From positions 62,001 through 126,000 of the forward strand of contig JAZNTW010000096.1 of assembly GCA_045591925.1 (NCBI GenBank): a stretch of DNA of 64,000 nt, written 5' to 3'. Position numbers and translations under genes: made by a program. Source of the stretch: Firm-04 sp045591925 (GTDB taxonomy: Bacteria; Bacillota; Clostridia; Oscillospirales; Ruminococcaceae). Positions 35,047 through 45,027 of this stretch are shown here, piece after piece. A model generated the notes under the pieces. That model was not told where the DNA came from, did no database searches, and saw only the letters and a list, made by a program, of their open reading frames with translations. Numbering within the stretch: position 1 is the stretch's first letter; each line of letters begins with the position of its first letter.

Positions 35047-36597
35047 TTATTTAGATTCGTGATATTCTTTTTCCGTATTGACATTCCAAATAGTCGTCTT
35101 ATCGGTGCTGCCCGTCTTGATTGCCGCTGCCGCATTGATCGCAGTCAGCATGGAGTGATCCATATTGTTGTATCTATGCTGACCGTTTCTGCCGACGCAG
35201 AACAAATTGTCATAGCCGTCGAGGAATTTGACGACCTGATCAAATTCACTGTATGTATCGAAATATGCCGGATACGCTTTCTTGACCTTTTCGCGGTGCG
35301 CATCGAGACAGACGCCCTTTTCGATCACACCCATTTTCCGAAGCTCCTTGACCGCAAATGCGATACATTGTTCATCGGTCATATTCCAGAATTCGTCGCC
35401 CTCATTGCAAAAATATTCCAAGCCAATCCAGATCGTATTCTCAGGCTTTTTGACCATATACGGCGACCAGTTATTGAAAATCTGGATTCTGCCGAGCTTC
35501 ACGCCCTTATCCTGCACATAAATCCAGCAATCCGGAACAATATTTGCAAGCGTGCGCTGATTGGTCAGATTTTTGAGATTCAGCTTTTTCACAAGCAGTC
35601 CGACCGTCACAAAATCGCGGTAAGGCAGACCCGCTGCAATGCGCCGAATTTCCGCGTCCGCATCCTGCATACCGCCAACCAGATTCTGAATCGGCATTGA
35701 GGAAATAAACACATCACCGTCGATTTCAACCTCGCCATCCGCAGTCTTGCAGACAACGGAGGTCACCTTGCCGTTTTCGGTGTTGATGCGTTCGACGGCG
35801 TGGCCAAAGCGAATCTCGCCGCCCATTTCCTGCACCTTGCTGCCGACCAGCTCCCAGAGCTGACCCGGACCGTATTTCGGATACCAGAATTGCTCAATCA
35901 GCGAGGTTTCGGCTTTCTTGTTGTTCTTTTTACCGGTCAGCTTGCTGAGCATATCTTTCAGAATTGCCGTAATCGACAGACCCTTGACGCGCTGACTGCC
36001 CCAATCTGCGGATATTTCGCGCGGATGTCTGCCCCAGAGCTTTTCGGTATAGCCCTCAAAAAACATCGAGTACAGCACCTTGCCGAACCGATTGATATAG
36101 AAATTTTCCAGATTGTCCTCCGGCAGCTTTGAAAATGTTGATTTCAAATAGCTGAAGCCGGCTTTTATGGTCGTCAAAAAGCCCATGTTTTTGATGGTAT
36201 TCATGTTCATGCTGACCGGATAATCAAAGAAGCATTTATTGTAGTAAATACGGGATACTCTGTCGCGCACGAGCATGACGACATCCTCTTTCTGAGGGTC
36301 GGGACCGCCCTTGACAAGCGGCTTTTCCCTGCCAAGCACCAGATCGTCAAACGCAGGCTCACCCTGCACCGGCATCAGCTCGCTCCACCATTTCATTACG
36401 GTATCATCCTTGGAAAAGAAACGGTGACCGCCAATATCCATGCGATTGCCATGATACCGAACCGTCTGCGAAATACCGCCCAAAACTGCACTTTCTTCCA
36501 GTATCGTCACGTGATATGCAGTATTGTCATCTTTGAGTAGCTCATATGCAGCGGTTAATCCGGCTGGGCCGCCTCCAATGATAATAATATTTTTCAT
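35047..36597 (-). CDS. FAD-dependent oxidoreductase, UDP-galactopyranose-mutase/amine-oxidase-like
   Basis: 516 aa. The dinucleotide-binding start IIIIGGGPAGLTAAYEL (~4-20) is followed by GGISQTVRYHGNRMDIGGHRFF, and the C-terminus has NLFCVGRNGQHRYNNMDHSM, the FAD-site pattern of the flavin amine-oxidase/UGM-like group. In this locus it may isomerise or oxidise a nucleotide sugar, but the sequence does not tell which. GAGGAATGGGAA precedes the ATG. Confidence 0.75.
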   Translation of the reverse strand: MKNIIIIGGGPAGLTAAYELLKDDNTAYHVTILEESAVLGGISQTVRYHGNRMDIGGHRFFSKDDTVMKWWSELMPVQGEPAFDDLVLGREKPLVKGGPDPQKEDVVMLVRDRVSRIYYNKCFFDYPVSMNMNTIKNMGFLTTIKAGFSYLKSTFSKLPEDNLENFYINRFGKVLYSMFFEGYTEKLWGRHPREISADWGSQRVKGLSITAILKDMLSKLTGKKNNKKAETSLIEQFWYPKYGPGQLWELVGSKVQEMGGEIRFGHAVERINTENGKVTSVVCKTADGEVEIDGDVFISSMPIQNLVGGMQDADAEIRRIAAGLPYRDFVTVGLLVKKLNLKNLTNQRTLANIVPDCWIYVQDKGVKLGRIQIFNNWSPYMVKKPENTIWIGLEYFCNEGDEFWNMTDEQCIAFAVKELRKMGVIEKGVCLDAHREKVKKAYPAYFDTYSEFDQVVKFLDGYDNLFCVGRNGQHRYNNMDHSMLTAINAAAAIKTGSTDKTTIWNVNTEKEYHESK

Positions 36598-36787
36598 TTC
36601 CCATTCCTCTTATATTTTATTTGAAACATCACTCAATGTGCTGCATGGACATCACAATCAACATTACAAAAAATGTCATTCCAATGAAAAAACGCAGCAA
36701 GTTTGTCTCCTACTATATATGAACGCGTTCAGAACAAAATGTTACACATAGCGAAAGACTTTGTCTGAAAATCTGCATATCGTCAAA

Positions 36788-39154
36788 TCAAATCTGCATC
36801 CGAACAGCCGCTGCCGTCCAGGTCATCGGTTCTCCGCGATACTCAGCCGGCATGGGATACAAGCCCTGTCCGATCGGAACAAGTGCCGCGAGCCGCAGAC
36901 CGTTATCTGCAAGCTCCTTTTCCAGTGCGTGCCGTGTCCAGAAAATATCATAAATCTGATACTGGCCCCAACCATTGCTCTGTCTGTGCGGAATCTCAAA
37001 ACGCGCATTCGGCACATCAAACAGCAGCACGCCGTTTTCACCAATCAAACCACGCAGCTTCTTCCAAAGCATTCTGCGCGTTCCGTACTCGTAATGCCGA
37101 ATAAATCGGAAAATTGATACTGCGTCATACTGTCCCTCCAGCTCGTCCGAGAGAATATCAATCTGACGAATATCCACATCATCAAATCGTGCCATCAGCT
37201 TTTCCAGCATCGCAGGTGAAGCGTCGCAAGAGGTGCATTCGCCAAAAGGCAGCAGCTCGCGCAGAATTCTGCCGGTTCCGCTTGCAAGGTCCAGCAGCTT
37301 CGGCGCCGTCTTATCGCGCAGAAAATGCTCCAATAAAACCGAAACGCTCTGCCGTTCCATCAGATCAAAGCAATTCTGCGGATATGCCGAGAACCGCGAA
37401 TCATCATAATCCGCCGCAACATCCTGCCGCTGATAATATGCCCGAAGCGGCGCATTGCCTTTGATCAGATGCAGGTTGCGCAATTTAAGCTGACGATCCC
37501 ATTCATAGAGCGTGTGCACACCCTGCGGAACCGCCTCTGCAATACATTCCTCCACATATCGTACAAAGTCCTTGCCGGACAGCAATGTACGCAGCTTTTC
37601 CGTCCGCCACGGCTCCTGAAACGCCGCCGCATACAGCGGCAGACTCCGGATTGCTTTTGCCAATGAAGCAGCGTCCGCGCCCTCTGCAACCAGACCGATT
37701 CCGCAGGTGTCAATCAGTTCGGACACACCGGAGCAGGGCGTCACAATCGCCGGAATCCCAAGCAGCATTCCCTCAACTGCCGAAAGCGAACAGGCATGAT
37801 TGTAATTTTCTTCCGCATAGGGGATCAATACAGCGTCGATCTCGCCATAAAATGCGGTCATATCGCAGGAGCCTGTGCGAACCTCACAGTTATCCGCTTC
37901 ACGCAGCGCATCGGGAACCGGTACGGTATCCGCGTCACGCCAAAGCACCAGAAACCGAATATCCGGATTCTGCTGTACCAATTCGCAGAGCGCAGGGATT
38001 CCTCTTGCGTTCGACTGCTCCTGTCCCATCGGAGAGGATGCAAAGCCGATCGTCAGATTTTCGGGCGTCAACGGGCGCGGTCTGCGTGTGAACATCGGCT
38101 TTTTCATGTTGACATAGGGATACATCACAGCCGGACGGCGGAACCCGTGCTGCTCCATGATATCTGCGGCGCGATTCGAGGCAACACAGTAATGCTGCAC
38201 ACCAAAATCACAGAGATGCAGAAGCTCCTGCATTTTGCTGCCGCCGAGCGATTGCGCAGGATTCTGCCCACTCAGGCGCAGAACGGCATTGCGCAGCAGC
38301 ATACATTGATTGCCGGCTGTCAATATCGCCGTTGTACTCTCGCAAAAAACCAGCAGCGCAGGGTCATATTGCCGCATCCAGTTGGCAAGACATTCTTCCG
38401 GCACATAATGCACATCGCCGCTGACCGATGGCTCAAAGCCGGTTTTCTCGATTGACACAATACAAACCGGATGTCTGCTGGAATCGCGCAGCAGCGTGTA
38501 AATATCCCAGATTTCATTGCGGATCGCTTCCATACGCATTCCGCTTCCGAACGCATTGCATACAATCGCAATGGGCTTTACCGTTTTCGGGTCGGTCAGG
38601 CGCATCATGGATTCCGTCAGCAATCTGCGGTAATCGGCACTCAGATTTTCAAGTGCAGTCTCTGTTTCCACATCGGAGCGTGCTTTCTGTACTGCCTGAA
38701 AAGAATGAAACAGCGATTCTGTTCCGATCACGGATAGCTTTGTCAGTGGTGGCTGTCCCACGCCGCTGCGGCTTTCCGGCGCGGCAATACAAAGACTGCG
38801 CTCCAAATCGTCAGAGACAATCTTGATGGCTTCCTGTTCCTCATTGTGCGCACGCGTCAATGTCTGACGGGTTTCCTTCCGGAAATCGGAAAGACGCTGC
38901 TTGCTTTCCGCACGAACAACTGCGATTTCGCCCTCGAATTCCTCCACGCGCTGATACAGTGCCTCCAGAAGCTCTACGGCGGCATCATTAAACTGATTCT
39001 GCTTTTCACCAAACGGTGCAACATACCAGTATGTGAGCTTTCTGCCCAAGCGTTTTGCCAGCTTCAATTTTCCGTATGGAGCCTGCATCGCCGTAAAGCT
39101 CTCTCTTGCAGAGCGAACCGCCCGCAGCTTTTTATCCAGTACATCCTTTTCCAT
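36788..39154 (-). CDS. Fusion of coiled coil, GT4-type glycosyltransferase and SAM methyltransferase
   Basis: 788 aa. Residues ~1-135 are helical with heptad-like Glu/Arg/Leu spacing (coiled coil); ~165-540 form a GT-B glycosyltransferase with SAVEGMLLGIPAIVTPCSGV and the E-x7-E region; ~600-788 is a class I methyltransferase with PKLLDLASGTGRI and later NGVLLFDVPN. In E. coli O9a, a methylating enzyme with a coiled-coil ruler (WbdD) caps the chain; the same logic is inferred here. The ATG at 39154 has GGAGGG upstream. wzt-like begins the gene order just upstream. Confidence 0.8.
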   Translation of the reverse strand: MEKDVLDKKLRAVRSARESFTAMQAPYGKLKLAKRLGRKLTYWYVAPFGEKQNQFNDAAVELLEALYQRVEEFEGEIAVVRAESKQRLSDFRKETRQTLTRAHNEEQEAIKIVSDDLERSLCIAAPESRSGVGQPPLTKLSVIGTESLFHSFQAVQKARSDVETETALENLSADYRRLLTESMMRLTDPKTVKPIAIVCNAFGSGMRMEAIRNEIWDIYTLLRDSSRHPVCIVSIEKTGFEPSVSGDVHYVPEECLANWMRQYDPALLVFCESTTAILTAGNQCMLLRNAVLRLSGQNPAQSLGGSKMQELLHLCDFGVQHYCVASNRAADIMEQHGFRRPAVMYPYVNMKKPMFTRRPRPLTPENLTIGFASSPMGQEQSNARGIPALCELVQQNPDIRFLVLWRDADTVPVPDALREADNCEVRTGSCDMTAFYGEIDAVLIPYAEENYNHACSLSAVEGMLLGIPAIVTPCSGVSELIDTCGIGLVAEGADAASLAKAIRSLPLYAAAFQEPWRTEKLRTLLSGKDFVRYVEECIAEAVPQGVHTLYEWDRQLKLRNLHLIKGNAPLRAYYQRQDVAADYDDSRFSAYPQNCFDLMERQSVSVLLEHFLRDKTAPKLLDLASGTGRILRELLPFGECTSCDASPAMLEKLMARFDDVDIRQIDILSDELEGQYDAVSIFRFIRHYEYGTRRMLWKKLRGLIGENGVLLFDVPNARFEIPHRQSNGWGQYQIYDIFWTRHALEKELADNGLRLAALVPIGQGLYPMPAEYRGEPMTWTAAAVRMQI

Positions 39155-39177
39155 TGAATCATCCCTCCGCAATCACA

Positions 39178-40392
39178 TCATTGTTCATTTTTTTCTGATG
39201 ATATGATCTCCCATGTGTGATCGATCCTTGTGACGCCTGTTTCGTCTATCGGATCATAAACCGTAAATCGAACCGCCTGTGCGGCATAATCATATGCAAA
39301 CATATCCATTCTGCGCAAGCCGCAATCAAACCAGTATGAACCGGCAATCAGATTCATCGGCGCAAATCTGCATCGGATCACGCCGTGATTTTGCAGTGAA
39401 ATCGGCTGCATTCGTTCCCGCTGCGTATTCGTTCCATAACAAAGCGTGTTATCTGCACGATACAGCGCCAATCCAATGAGCGCTTCTTCGGCACGCGCAG
39501 CATCCGCTTCATACGTAAGCTGAAGAATCACCGTATCACCGGTACGAAATTTCTGAATGCGTTCTCCCTGCTCATTGAGCAGGCAAATATCCGTCCATTT
39601 TGCCGGAGAATCCGCAGGTACTTCGACTTTCGGTACAGTTGCAGCCGAAGCACTGAGCTGCCGCCGCTTGCCCATCTCCTCCAAATACAGCGGATGCACT
39701 TCATTCGGCGCACCCTCCATACAAATTTTTCCATCTGCAAGCCAGATCGTGCGATCGCAAATCCGTTCCAGCTGCGCCATGCTGTGCGACACAATTACAA
39801 TGGTCGTGCCGGACGCCTTAATCTCCATCAGACGGTCAAAGCATTTCGCCTGAAACGCCGCGTCACCGACAGCCAAAATCTCGTCAATGAGCAGAATATC
39901 CGCGCCAACGTGAATTGCAACGGAAAATGCAAGCCGCATATACATTCCCGAAGAATATGTCCGCACGGGCGTATCAATAAACTCCTGCATCTCCGAAAAC
40001 GCAATGATTTCATCCAGTCGTGCTTCGATTTCTTGATGTGTCAGACCAAAAATCGAGGCATTTGTAAAAATATTCTCCCGACCGGTCATATCGGGATGGA
40101 AGCCTGCGCCCAGCTCAATCAGAGAAGATACCCTGCCATGGAGCTTTACGCTGCCGCTGTCGGGATACAGAATCCGGCTCATCAGCTTCAGCAGCGTTGA
40201 TTTCCCGCAGCCGTTTTTTCCGACTAAGCCAATCGCCTCGCCTGCTTCAACCGTCAGCGATACGCCGTCCAACACTTGACGCGTCTGATAACGCCGCCGG
40301 TCAGCCGAGAGCAGCTTCTCTTTCAGCGACTGTCCGCGATCGGCATAAATCCGAAAGGATTTTGTAAGATTCTGGATTTCGATTGCAGCCAA
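39178..40392 (-). CDS. ABC exporter ATPase Wzt-like with C-terminal glycan-binding domain
   Basis: 404 aa with TTG start at 40392. ABC domain: Walker A GLVGKNGCGKST (~56-67), signature YSSGMYMRLAF (~145), Walker B DILLIDEILAVGD. From ~265 there is a beta-sandwich domain (TDICLLNEQGERIQKF, GDTVILQLTYEA) as in Wzt of E. coli O9a, which recognises the modified end of the finished chain. It works with the permease at 42117. The gap between it and the permease holds the GtrII-like gene. Confidence 0.93.
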   Translation of the reverse strand: MAAIEIQNLTKSFRIYADRGQSLKEKLLSADRRRYQTRQVLDGVSLTVEAGEAIGLVGKNGCGKSTLLKLMSRILYPDSGSVKLHGRVSSLIELGAGFHPDMTGRENIFTNASIFGLTHQEIEARLDEIIAFSEMQEFIDTPVRTYSSGMYMRLAFSVAIHVGADILLIDEILAVGDAAFQAKCFDRLMEIKASGTTIVIVSHSMAQLERICDRTIWLADGKICMEGAPNEVHPLYLEEMGKRRQLSASAATVPKVEVPADSPAKWTDICLLNEQGERIQKFRTGDTVILQLTYEADAARAEEALIGLALYRADNTLCYGTNTQRERMQPISLQNHGVIRCRFAPMNLIAGSYWFDCGLRRMDMFAYDYAAQAVRFTVYDPIDETGVTRIDHTWEIISSEKNEQ

Positions 40393-40425
40393 TCCGCCGC
40401 CCCCTATTCTCCGACAGCAGACGGA

Positions 40426-42117
40426 TTATCCAACCTCTGCCGGCGTATTCTCCACGCGCATGGACAAATCAAAAAAACGACCCTCCGGGAGCGTAAGCTG
40501 ATTGCCATTGCGTATATTTGTATAATACAGCGTTTCGCCATTTGCGCCATACAGCGTAATATTGAAGCTATCCGGCACAAGCGTCCGGAACGTCAGCGTC
40601 TTTGCATGAAGCGCGCTGTCCACCTCACCAATTACCGCATAGGCATAATTCTCAGGCATCCGCATACAAATTGTCTGCTTGCTGCCGTCGAGTGCCGCCG
40701 AATCATTGATATATGCGATATCTTCCGGATTATATATTTTCAGATAATCCTGTGTATATGCGCGATCCAGATGAATTCCTTGATTATCCGGCGCGTAGAA
40801 TTGCCAGCCGGAATCGCAATTTGCCAAAGATTTGGATACTGCATAATCAAAATTCCGGTAACGCAAAGAACGCATTTCAAAGGTCGGCTTCCACATATCC
40901 GTCACAGCGCTTGCCGTGATGCAGCAACCGAATACGCCAACACTCAGCAGCACACGCAAAACTTTCTTGCGATTCCCTATCGGAGCCGTTTGCCAGAGCC
41001 CCACCGCAGCCGTCAGCAGAAATCCGACAAGAAACAGATAGCTGTAAAAGGATGGCAGATAACCGTCCGTGCCGCGTCTTGCCCAGTCCATGTATTTTTC
41101 ACTCATTGACGTCAGCAGACAGGGCATGAACACTCCGATACCGGATAAGATTAGCAGATTCCGCATTTTTTCCGGCTTCATCCGAATATGCGGCAGCCGC
41201 GTATAAAAGGCTGCGGTTGTCAGTGCTGCCGTCACCCAAGCAGCAGGATGCAGCATATGCGAACAGAAGCTCAGGATGGTAATCGGGTGGTCTTTTGCAA
41301 GCCGCAACAGTTCCCAAATCGGGAAAAATGACAGCGAATAGGTCATCAGTGCGCGCAGGCTCATAAACGGCTCACGAAGACTCAAGGATATCCCGTCATA
41401 GGCAGTCGGGTATATCATTTGCCATATCAAATAGACCACGCAGTATCCGACAACCGTCACGATTTGCGGCAGCATTCGTTTCACAGCGCGCCGCAGACAT
41501 TGATACAAGGAACGCTGTCTGCGCGTCGGCAAGCAAAGCCCCCAGACCAGATACAGCAAAAGCATCGCCGTAAATGCTTCATAAATCATAATCGCAAGCA
41601 GCAGATACAGACAGCTCAAAGCCTCATCTTTTTTACGCTTATATTTCAGCCTGTTTCCGAAATGATACAGCGAAAGAAAACAAAGTCCAATCGGAATCTG
41701 ATGACAGAACGCATAGGAAATGAGCAGATTATGATACGCGGAAATACAAGCCCATGACACGGCAAGCACCGCCGTCAAATCTGCAAAATGACGGTCTGTA
41801 TGCGCGCGCAGCAGCTTCCATCCTGCATAGATATCAAATAACAATGCCGCATATTGTATCAGCTTATAAAACCAGACCTTATTTGCAAGAAACGGCAATG
41901 CCAGCAAATGATGATTCCAGAGATGCGAAATTCTGCCGGTTTTTGCAGCACGAATCGCATCCATGAAAACCATTCCGCGCCGCACCAGCGTATAATTTCG
42001 CATATCGTCATGCGTTGCAAATATAATCGGATAGATTTCATAGAATAGCCAGAGCACCGCTGCACAAAATGCGATCTGCGGAAGATATTTCCGTATTTTG
42101 TGTAAAATTGACGCCAT
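40426..42117 (-). CDS. GtrII-like membrane glucosyltransferase
   Basis: 563 aa, about 10-12 membrane helices. The early HDDMRNYTLVRRG after the first helix (acidic loop) and the soluble C-terminal part (~440-563) fit the glucosyltransferase GtrII (serotype-converting) family. These enzymes move a sugar from undecaprenyl phosphate onto a polymer outside the membrane. Its start overlaps the permease stop by one base (TAATG). Confidence 0.7.
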   Translation of the reverse strand: MASILHKIRKYLPQIAFCAAVLWLFYEIYPIIFATHDDMRNYTLVRRGMVFMDAIRAAKTGRISHLWNHHLLALPFLANKVWFYKLIQYAALLFDIYAGWKLLRAHTDRHFADLTAVLAVSWACISAYHNLLISYAFCHQIPIGLCFLSLYHFGNRLKYKRKKDEALSCLYLLLAIMIYEAFTAMLLLYLVWGLCLPTRRQRSLYQCLRRAVKRMLPQIVTVVGYCVVYLIWQMIYPTAYDGISLSLREPFMSLRALMTYSLSFFPIWELLRLAKDHPITILSFCSHMLHPAAWVTAALTTAAFYTRLPHIRMKPEKMRNLLILSGIGVFMPCLLTSMSEKYMDWARRGTDGYLPSFYSYLFLVGFLLTAAVGLWQTAPIGNRKKVLRVLLSVGVFGCCITASAVTDMWKPTFEMRSLRYRNFDYAVSKSLANCDSGWQFYAPDNQGIHLDRAYTQDYLKIYNPEDIAYINDSAALDGSKQTICMRMPENYAYAVIGEVDSALHAKTLTFRTLVPDSFNITLYGANGETLYYTNIRNGNQLTLPEGRFFDLSMRVENTPAEVG

Positions 42118-42896
42118 TAGAGCACCTCTGCAAAACGCCGCTGCAGTTTTTCAAAGACCAGATATCCAATACCGAAAATCAGCAGACTGATGCCTGCTGC
42201 AATCGCCAGATTTTTAAGCTGCGGCGAACGCTGATAATATAAAATATCACGATAGGACAGCACCAGCGGCGCCATCGGATTCAGCAGATACCATGGATGC
42301 CATGCTTCCGGCACAAAGTCGATTCCATATACAACCGGAGATAAATACATCCATGCCATGCTGACAACTCCCATGATATGCTCCAGATCACGGATATATA
42401 CCGTCACAGCCGAAATCATGAGGTTCATTCCAAGCACCAGCACAAACTGTATCGCCATCACCGGAATCAGATACAGCAGCGCCCCAAAGCTGACGCCAAG
42501 CCGCATCACCGCAATCACCAGAAAAATGATGAGAAACGAAAACAGCATATTGCAGAAGCTGCTGAGCGTATACGCAACCGGCAGTACCTCGCGCGGAAAA
42601 TATATTTTTTTGATCATATTTTTCTGGTCAAGAACCAGCTTTGCGCCCGTTGTCAGCGAGGAGGCAAAGAATATCCATGGAACAAGCGCCACAAACAAAT
42701 GCAGATAGTAATTTGGTATTCCGCTTTTCAAAATCACAGAAAATACCATCGTGTATACAAGCAGCTGCAAAAGCGGATTCAGAAACGTCCATAAGAATCC
42801 GAGCACACTGCCCTTATATCTGCCCTTGAGGTCTTTTCGGACAAGACTTGCGATCATTTCACGGTATTGATAGAGCTCACGCAGCTTCCCTATCAT
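42117..42896 (-). CDS. ABC exporter permease Wzm/TagG-like
   Basis: 259 aa, six membrane helices. The N-terminal amphipathic LVRKDLKGRYKGSVLGFLWT is the hallmark of polysaccharide ABC-2 permeases, and MAWMYLSPVVYGIDFVPEAW lies near the end. It exports the undecaprenyl-linked glycan together with the Wzt-like ATPase at 39178. I used the ATG at 42896 (AAAGGAG upstream); the frame is open further. Confidence 0.93.
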   Translation of the reverse strand: MIGKLRELYQYREMIASLVRKDLKGRYKGSVLGFLWTFLNPLLQLLVYTMVFSVILKSGIPNYYLHLFVALVPWIFFASSLTTGAKLVLDQKNMIKKIYFPREVLPVAYTLSSFCNMLFSFLIIFLVIAVMRLGVSFGALLYLIPVMAIQFVLVLGMNLMISAVTVYIRDLEHIMGVVSMAWMYLSPVVYGIDFVPEAWHPWYLLNPMAPLVLSYRDILYYQRSPQLKNLAIAAGISLLIFGIGYLVFEKLQRRFAEVL

Positions 42897-43864
42897 GCTT
42901 CTGATCTCTCCTTTAGTTCCTGCCGCCAATATGCAAGCGTATCGGAAATGGTCTGCGCGGTCGGAATTTCAGGCGTCCATCCCGTATCTTGTCGCAGCTT
43001 CTCGATATCCGCGACAAGATACGCCGTTTCTACCGGACGCAGCTTTTCGCGGTCAATTTCATGCCGAATCGGAACCCTACAGCACGACAAAATCTGTGAC
43101 AGGATATCCGAAATCGCGGTCGCTTTGCCGCTGCCGACATTGTAGATTTCTCCGACGCTGCCCGATTCCAGCAGCAGCACATAGGCACGCACAATATCGC
43201 GCACATCGGTAAAATCGCGCTTTGCATCCAGATTGCCGGTTCGGATTACAGGCTCGCGCAGTCCATATTCAATTTCCGCAGCCTGTTTGCAAAAATCGGA
43301 TACCACAAATATCTCGCGCTGTCCCGGTCCAAAATGGTTAAATGCGCGCACGCAAATCACCGGCAGCTGATATGCAGTCTCATACACGGCGGCAAGCTGC
43401 TCTGCGGCAGCCTTTGTCGCGGCATAAATATTCACAGGGTGCAGCGGCATGGCTTCATTGACAATCTGCAAGCCCTCGGTATGCGCTTGGCATCTGCCGT
43501 ATTCCTCCGCAGAACCAACCAGCAAAATTCGCGGCAGCTGCGGCAATTTCCTTGCCGCCTCCAATAAATTGACCGTTCCCTTGATATTGAGGTCAACTGT
43601 CAGCTGCGGCTGCTGCCATGATACGGCAACCGAGCTTTGCGCCGCAAGATGCAGAATCCTGTGCGGCTGAACGGTTTGCAGCAGCGCGGTTACGGCATCT
43701 GCGTCCAGCAGATCAAAATGATGCACGGTACAAAGCGTCTGCAAATCTCCGGCAAGCTGCTCCTGCGGCAAAATCGCGGCATGAACCGCATATCCCTTTG
43801 CCGCAAGCTGCCGGATCGCATATGCACCGACAAAGCCTGCCGCGCCGGTAATCAATATTCTCAT
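42893..43864 (-). CDS. NAD(P)-dependent epimerase/reductase, GDP-4-keto-6-deoxymannose reductase (Rmd)-like
   Basis: 323 aa short-chain reductase of the extended type. GAAGFVGAYA (~7-16) binds the nucleotide; the catalytic triad is seen in VGSAEEYG and YAATKAAAEQL (YxxxK ~152-156). The RAFNHFGPGQ segment is typical of Rmd. With Gmd and ManC in the same locus, the predicted product is GDP-D-rhamnose; a GDP-fucose-type route is a less likely alternative. It overlaps the permease start by 4 bp. AAGGAG precedes the ATG. Confidence 0.8.
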   Translation of the reverse strand: MRILITGAAGFVGAYAIRQLAAKGYAVHAAILPQEQLAGDLQTLCTVHHFDLLDADAVTALLQTVQPHRILHLAAQSSVAVSWQQPQLTVDLNIKGTVNLLEAARKLPQLPRILLVGSAEEYGRCQAHTEGLQIVNEAMPLHPVNIYAATKAAAEQLAAVYETAYQLPVICVRAFNHFGPGQREIFVVSDFCKQAAEIEYGLREPVIRTGNLDAKRDFTDVRDIVRAYVLLLESGSVGEIYNVGSGKATAISDILSQILSCCRVPIRHEIDREKLRPVETAYLVADIEKLRQDTGWTPEIPTAQTISDTLAYWRQELKERSEA

Positions 43865-43877
43865 GCTGTTGCGCTCC

Positions 43878-45014
43878 TTAGTCCTCGTTCAGCAATACCC
43901 TTCGGGTTTTCTCCATGACAGATTGCAGCGAATATTCCCGCAAAACACGTTCTCTCGCCGCCTTGCCGTATTGCACGCGCAATGCGTCGTTTGTCAGAAG
44001 TGTTTCCATGGCTTTTGTCAGCGCAGCCGCATCTCTTGGCGGTACGGTCAAGCCGGTCTCACCGTCAATGCTCACAAGCGGTACGCCCGTCGGAAGCGCA
44101 GTGTTGATCACCGGTTTTCCGTTGACCATCGCTTCGAGCTGTACAATGCCAAACGCCTCGCTGTTTTCAACAGACGGCAAAACAAACAAATCGCATTCCG
44201 CAAACATATCGCGCAAATCCGGCGTCATACGTCTGCCAAGAAAATGCACACGCTCCTTGATTCCCAGCACCTCAGCACGCTGCTTCAGTTCATCCTCTAG
44301 CACGCCGCCTCCGGCAAAAAACAGCTCCGCATTTGTCTGCAAATTCGCAAACGCCTCCAGCAGCACATCCGCGCCCTTATAATACACAAGCCTACCTGCG
44401 AACAATATTTTTTTTGCTGATTTATCGTATAGCTGCAAGGCAAGCGGCGTCAGATGAGGGCGCAGCTCATATGCAGCAGGGTCAATTCCATATGGCACAA
44501 TCACGCATTTTTCGCGAAATGGCCGCAAATACGGCGAGCTGTCAATATGCGCCTGCGTTGCAACAAGAATCGCATCCGCACGCTTCAACAGCCATTTCAT
44601 CAGCGGACGATACAATTTGAGCATTGTTTTCTGCCGCACGACATCGCTATGCCATGCCACAACAACACGCCCCTTATACCCTGAAAGCAGAAGCGCCAGA
44701 TCTGCAATCGGAAACGGCAAATGCAGTTCAACCGTATCCGCAAGCATGACCTTACGCTGAAATTCTCCTATAAACGAAAATGAAATCGGACAGGAAGCAG
44801 CCGTCCCCAGACTGCCGGCATAGGTCACCGGAACACGCCCGATCTTGTTACGCTCCGTCATGCCAAAATTATCGCGGCAGCACAGTACCTTGGTTTTTGC
44901 GTATCTGCTCATATATTCCGCAGTCTGCTGCATCACTGTCTCGATGCCGCCGATATGCGGCGTGTACGCTTTTCCTGCAATCAGCAAGCGCGGACGCGGC
45001 TTCCGATTATTCAT
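43878..45014 (-). CDS. Glycosyltransferase family 4
   Basis: 378 aa from ATG at 45014; in-frame ATG/GTG codons at 45038-45053 inside the preceding gene are alternatives. GT-B fold: N-terminal GGIETVMQQTA acceptor loop, the central KKILFAGRLVYYKGADVLLE and the donor-site SVENSEAFGIVQLEAM (E-x7-E). It probably transfers a GDP- or UDP-sugar to the growing lipid-linked chain at the inner membrane face. Confidence 0.9.
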   Translation of the reverse strand: MNNRKPRPRLLIAGKAYTPHIGGIETVMQQTAEYMSRYAKTKVLCCRDNFGMTERNKIGRVPVTYAGSLGTAASCPISFSFIGEFQRKVMLADTVELHLPFPIADLALLLSGYKGRVVVAWHSDVVRQKTMLKLYRPLMKWLLKRADAILVATQAHIDSSPYLRPFREKCVIVPYGIDPAAYELRPHLTPLALQLYDKSAKKILFAGRLVYYKGADVLLEAFANLQTNAELFFAGGGVLEDELKQRAEVLGIKERVHFLGRRMTPDLRDMFAECDLFVLPSVENSEAFGIVQLEAMVNGKPVINTALPTGVPLVSIDGETGLTVPPRDAAALTKAMETLLTNDALRVQYGKAARERVLREYSLQSVMEKTRRVLLNED

Positions 45015-45027
45015 GCTGCTTACGCTC

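Noticed and set aside
36721..36730. GAACGCGTTC palindrome in the 36598-36787 gap
   Set aside because: Isolated 10-bp palindrome without T-tract or a second copy; nothing supports an operator or terminator. The gap shows no gene.
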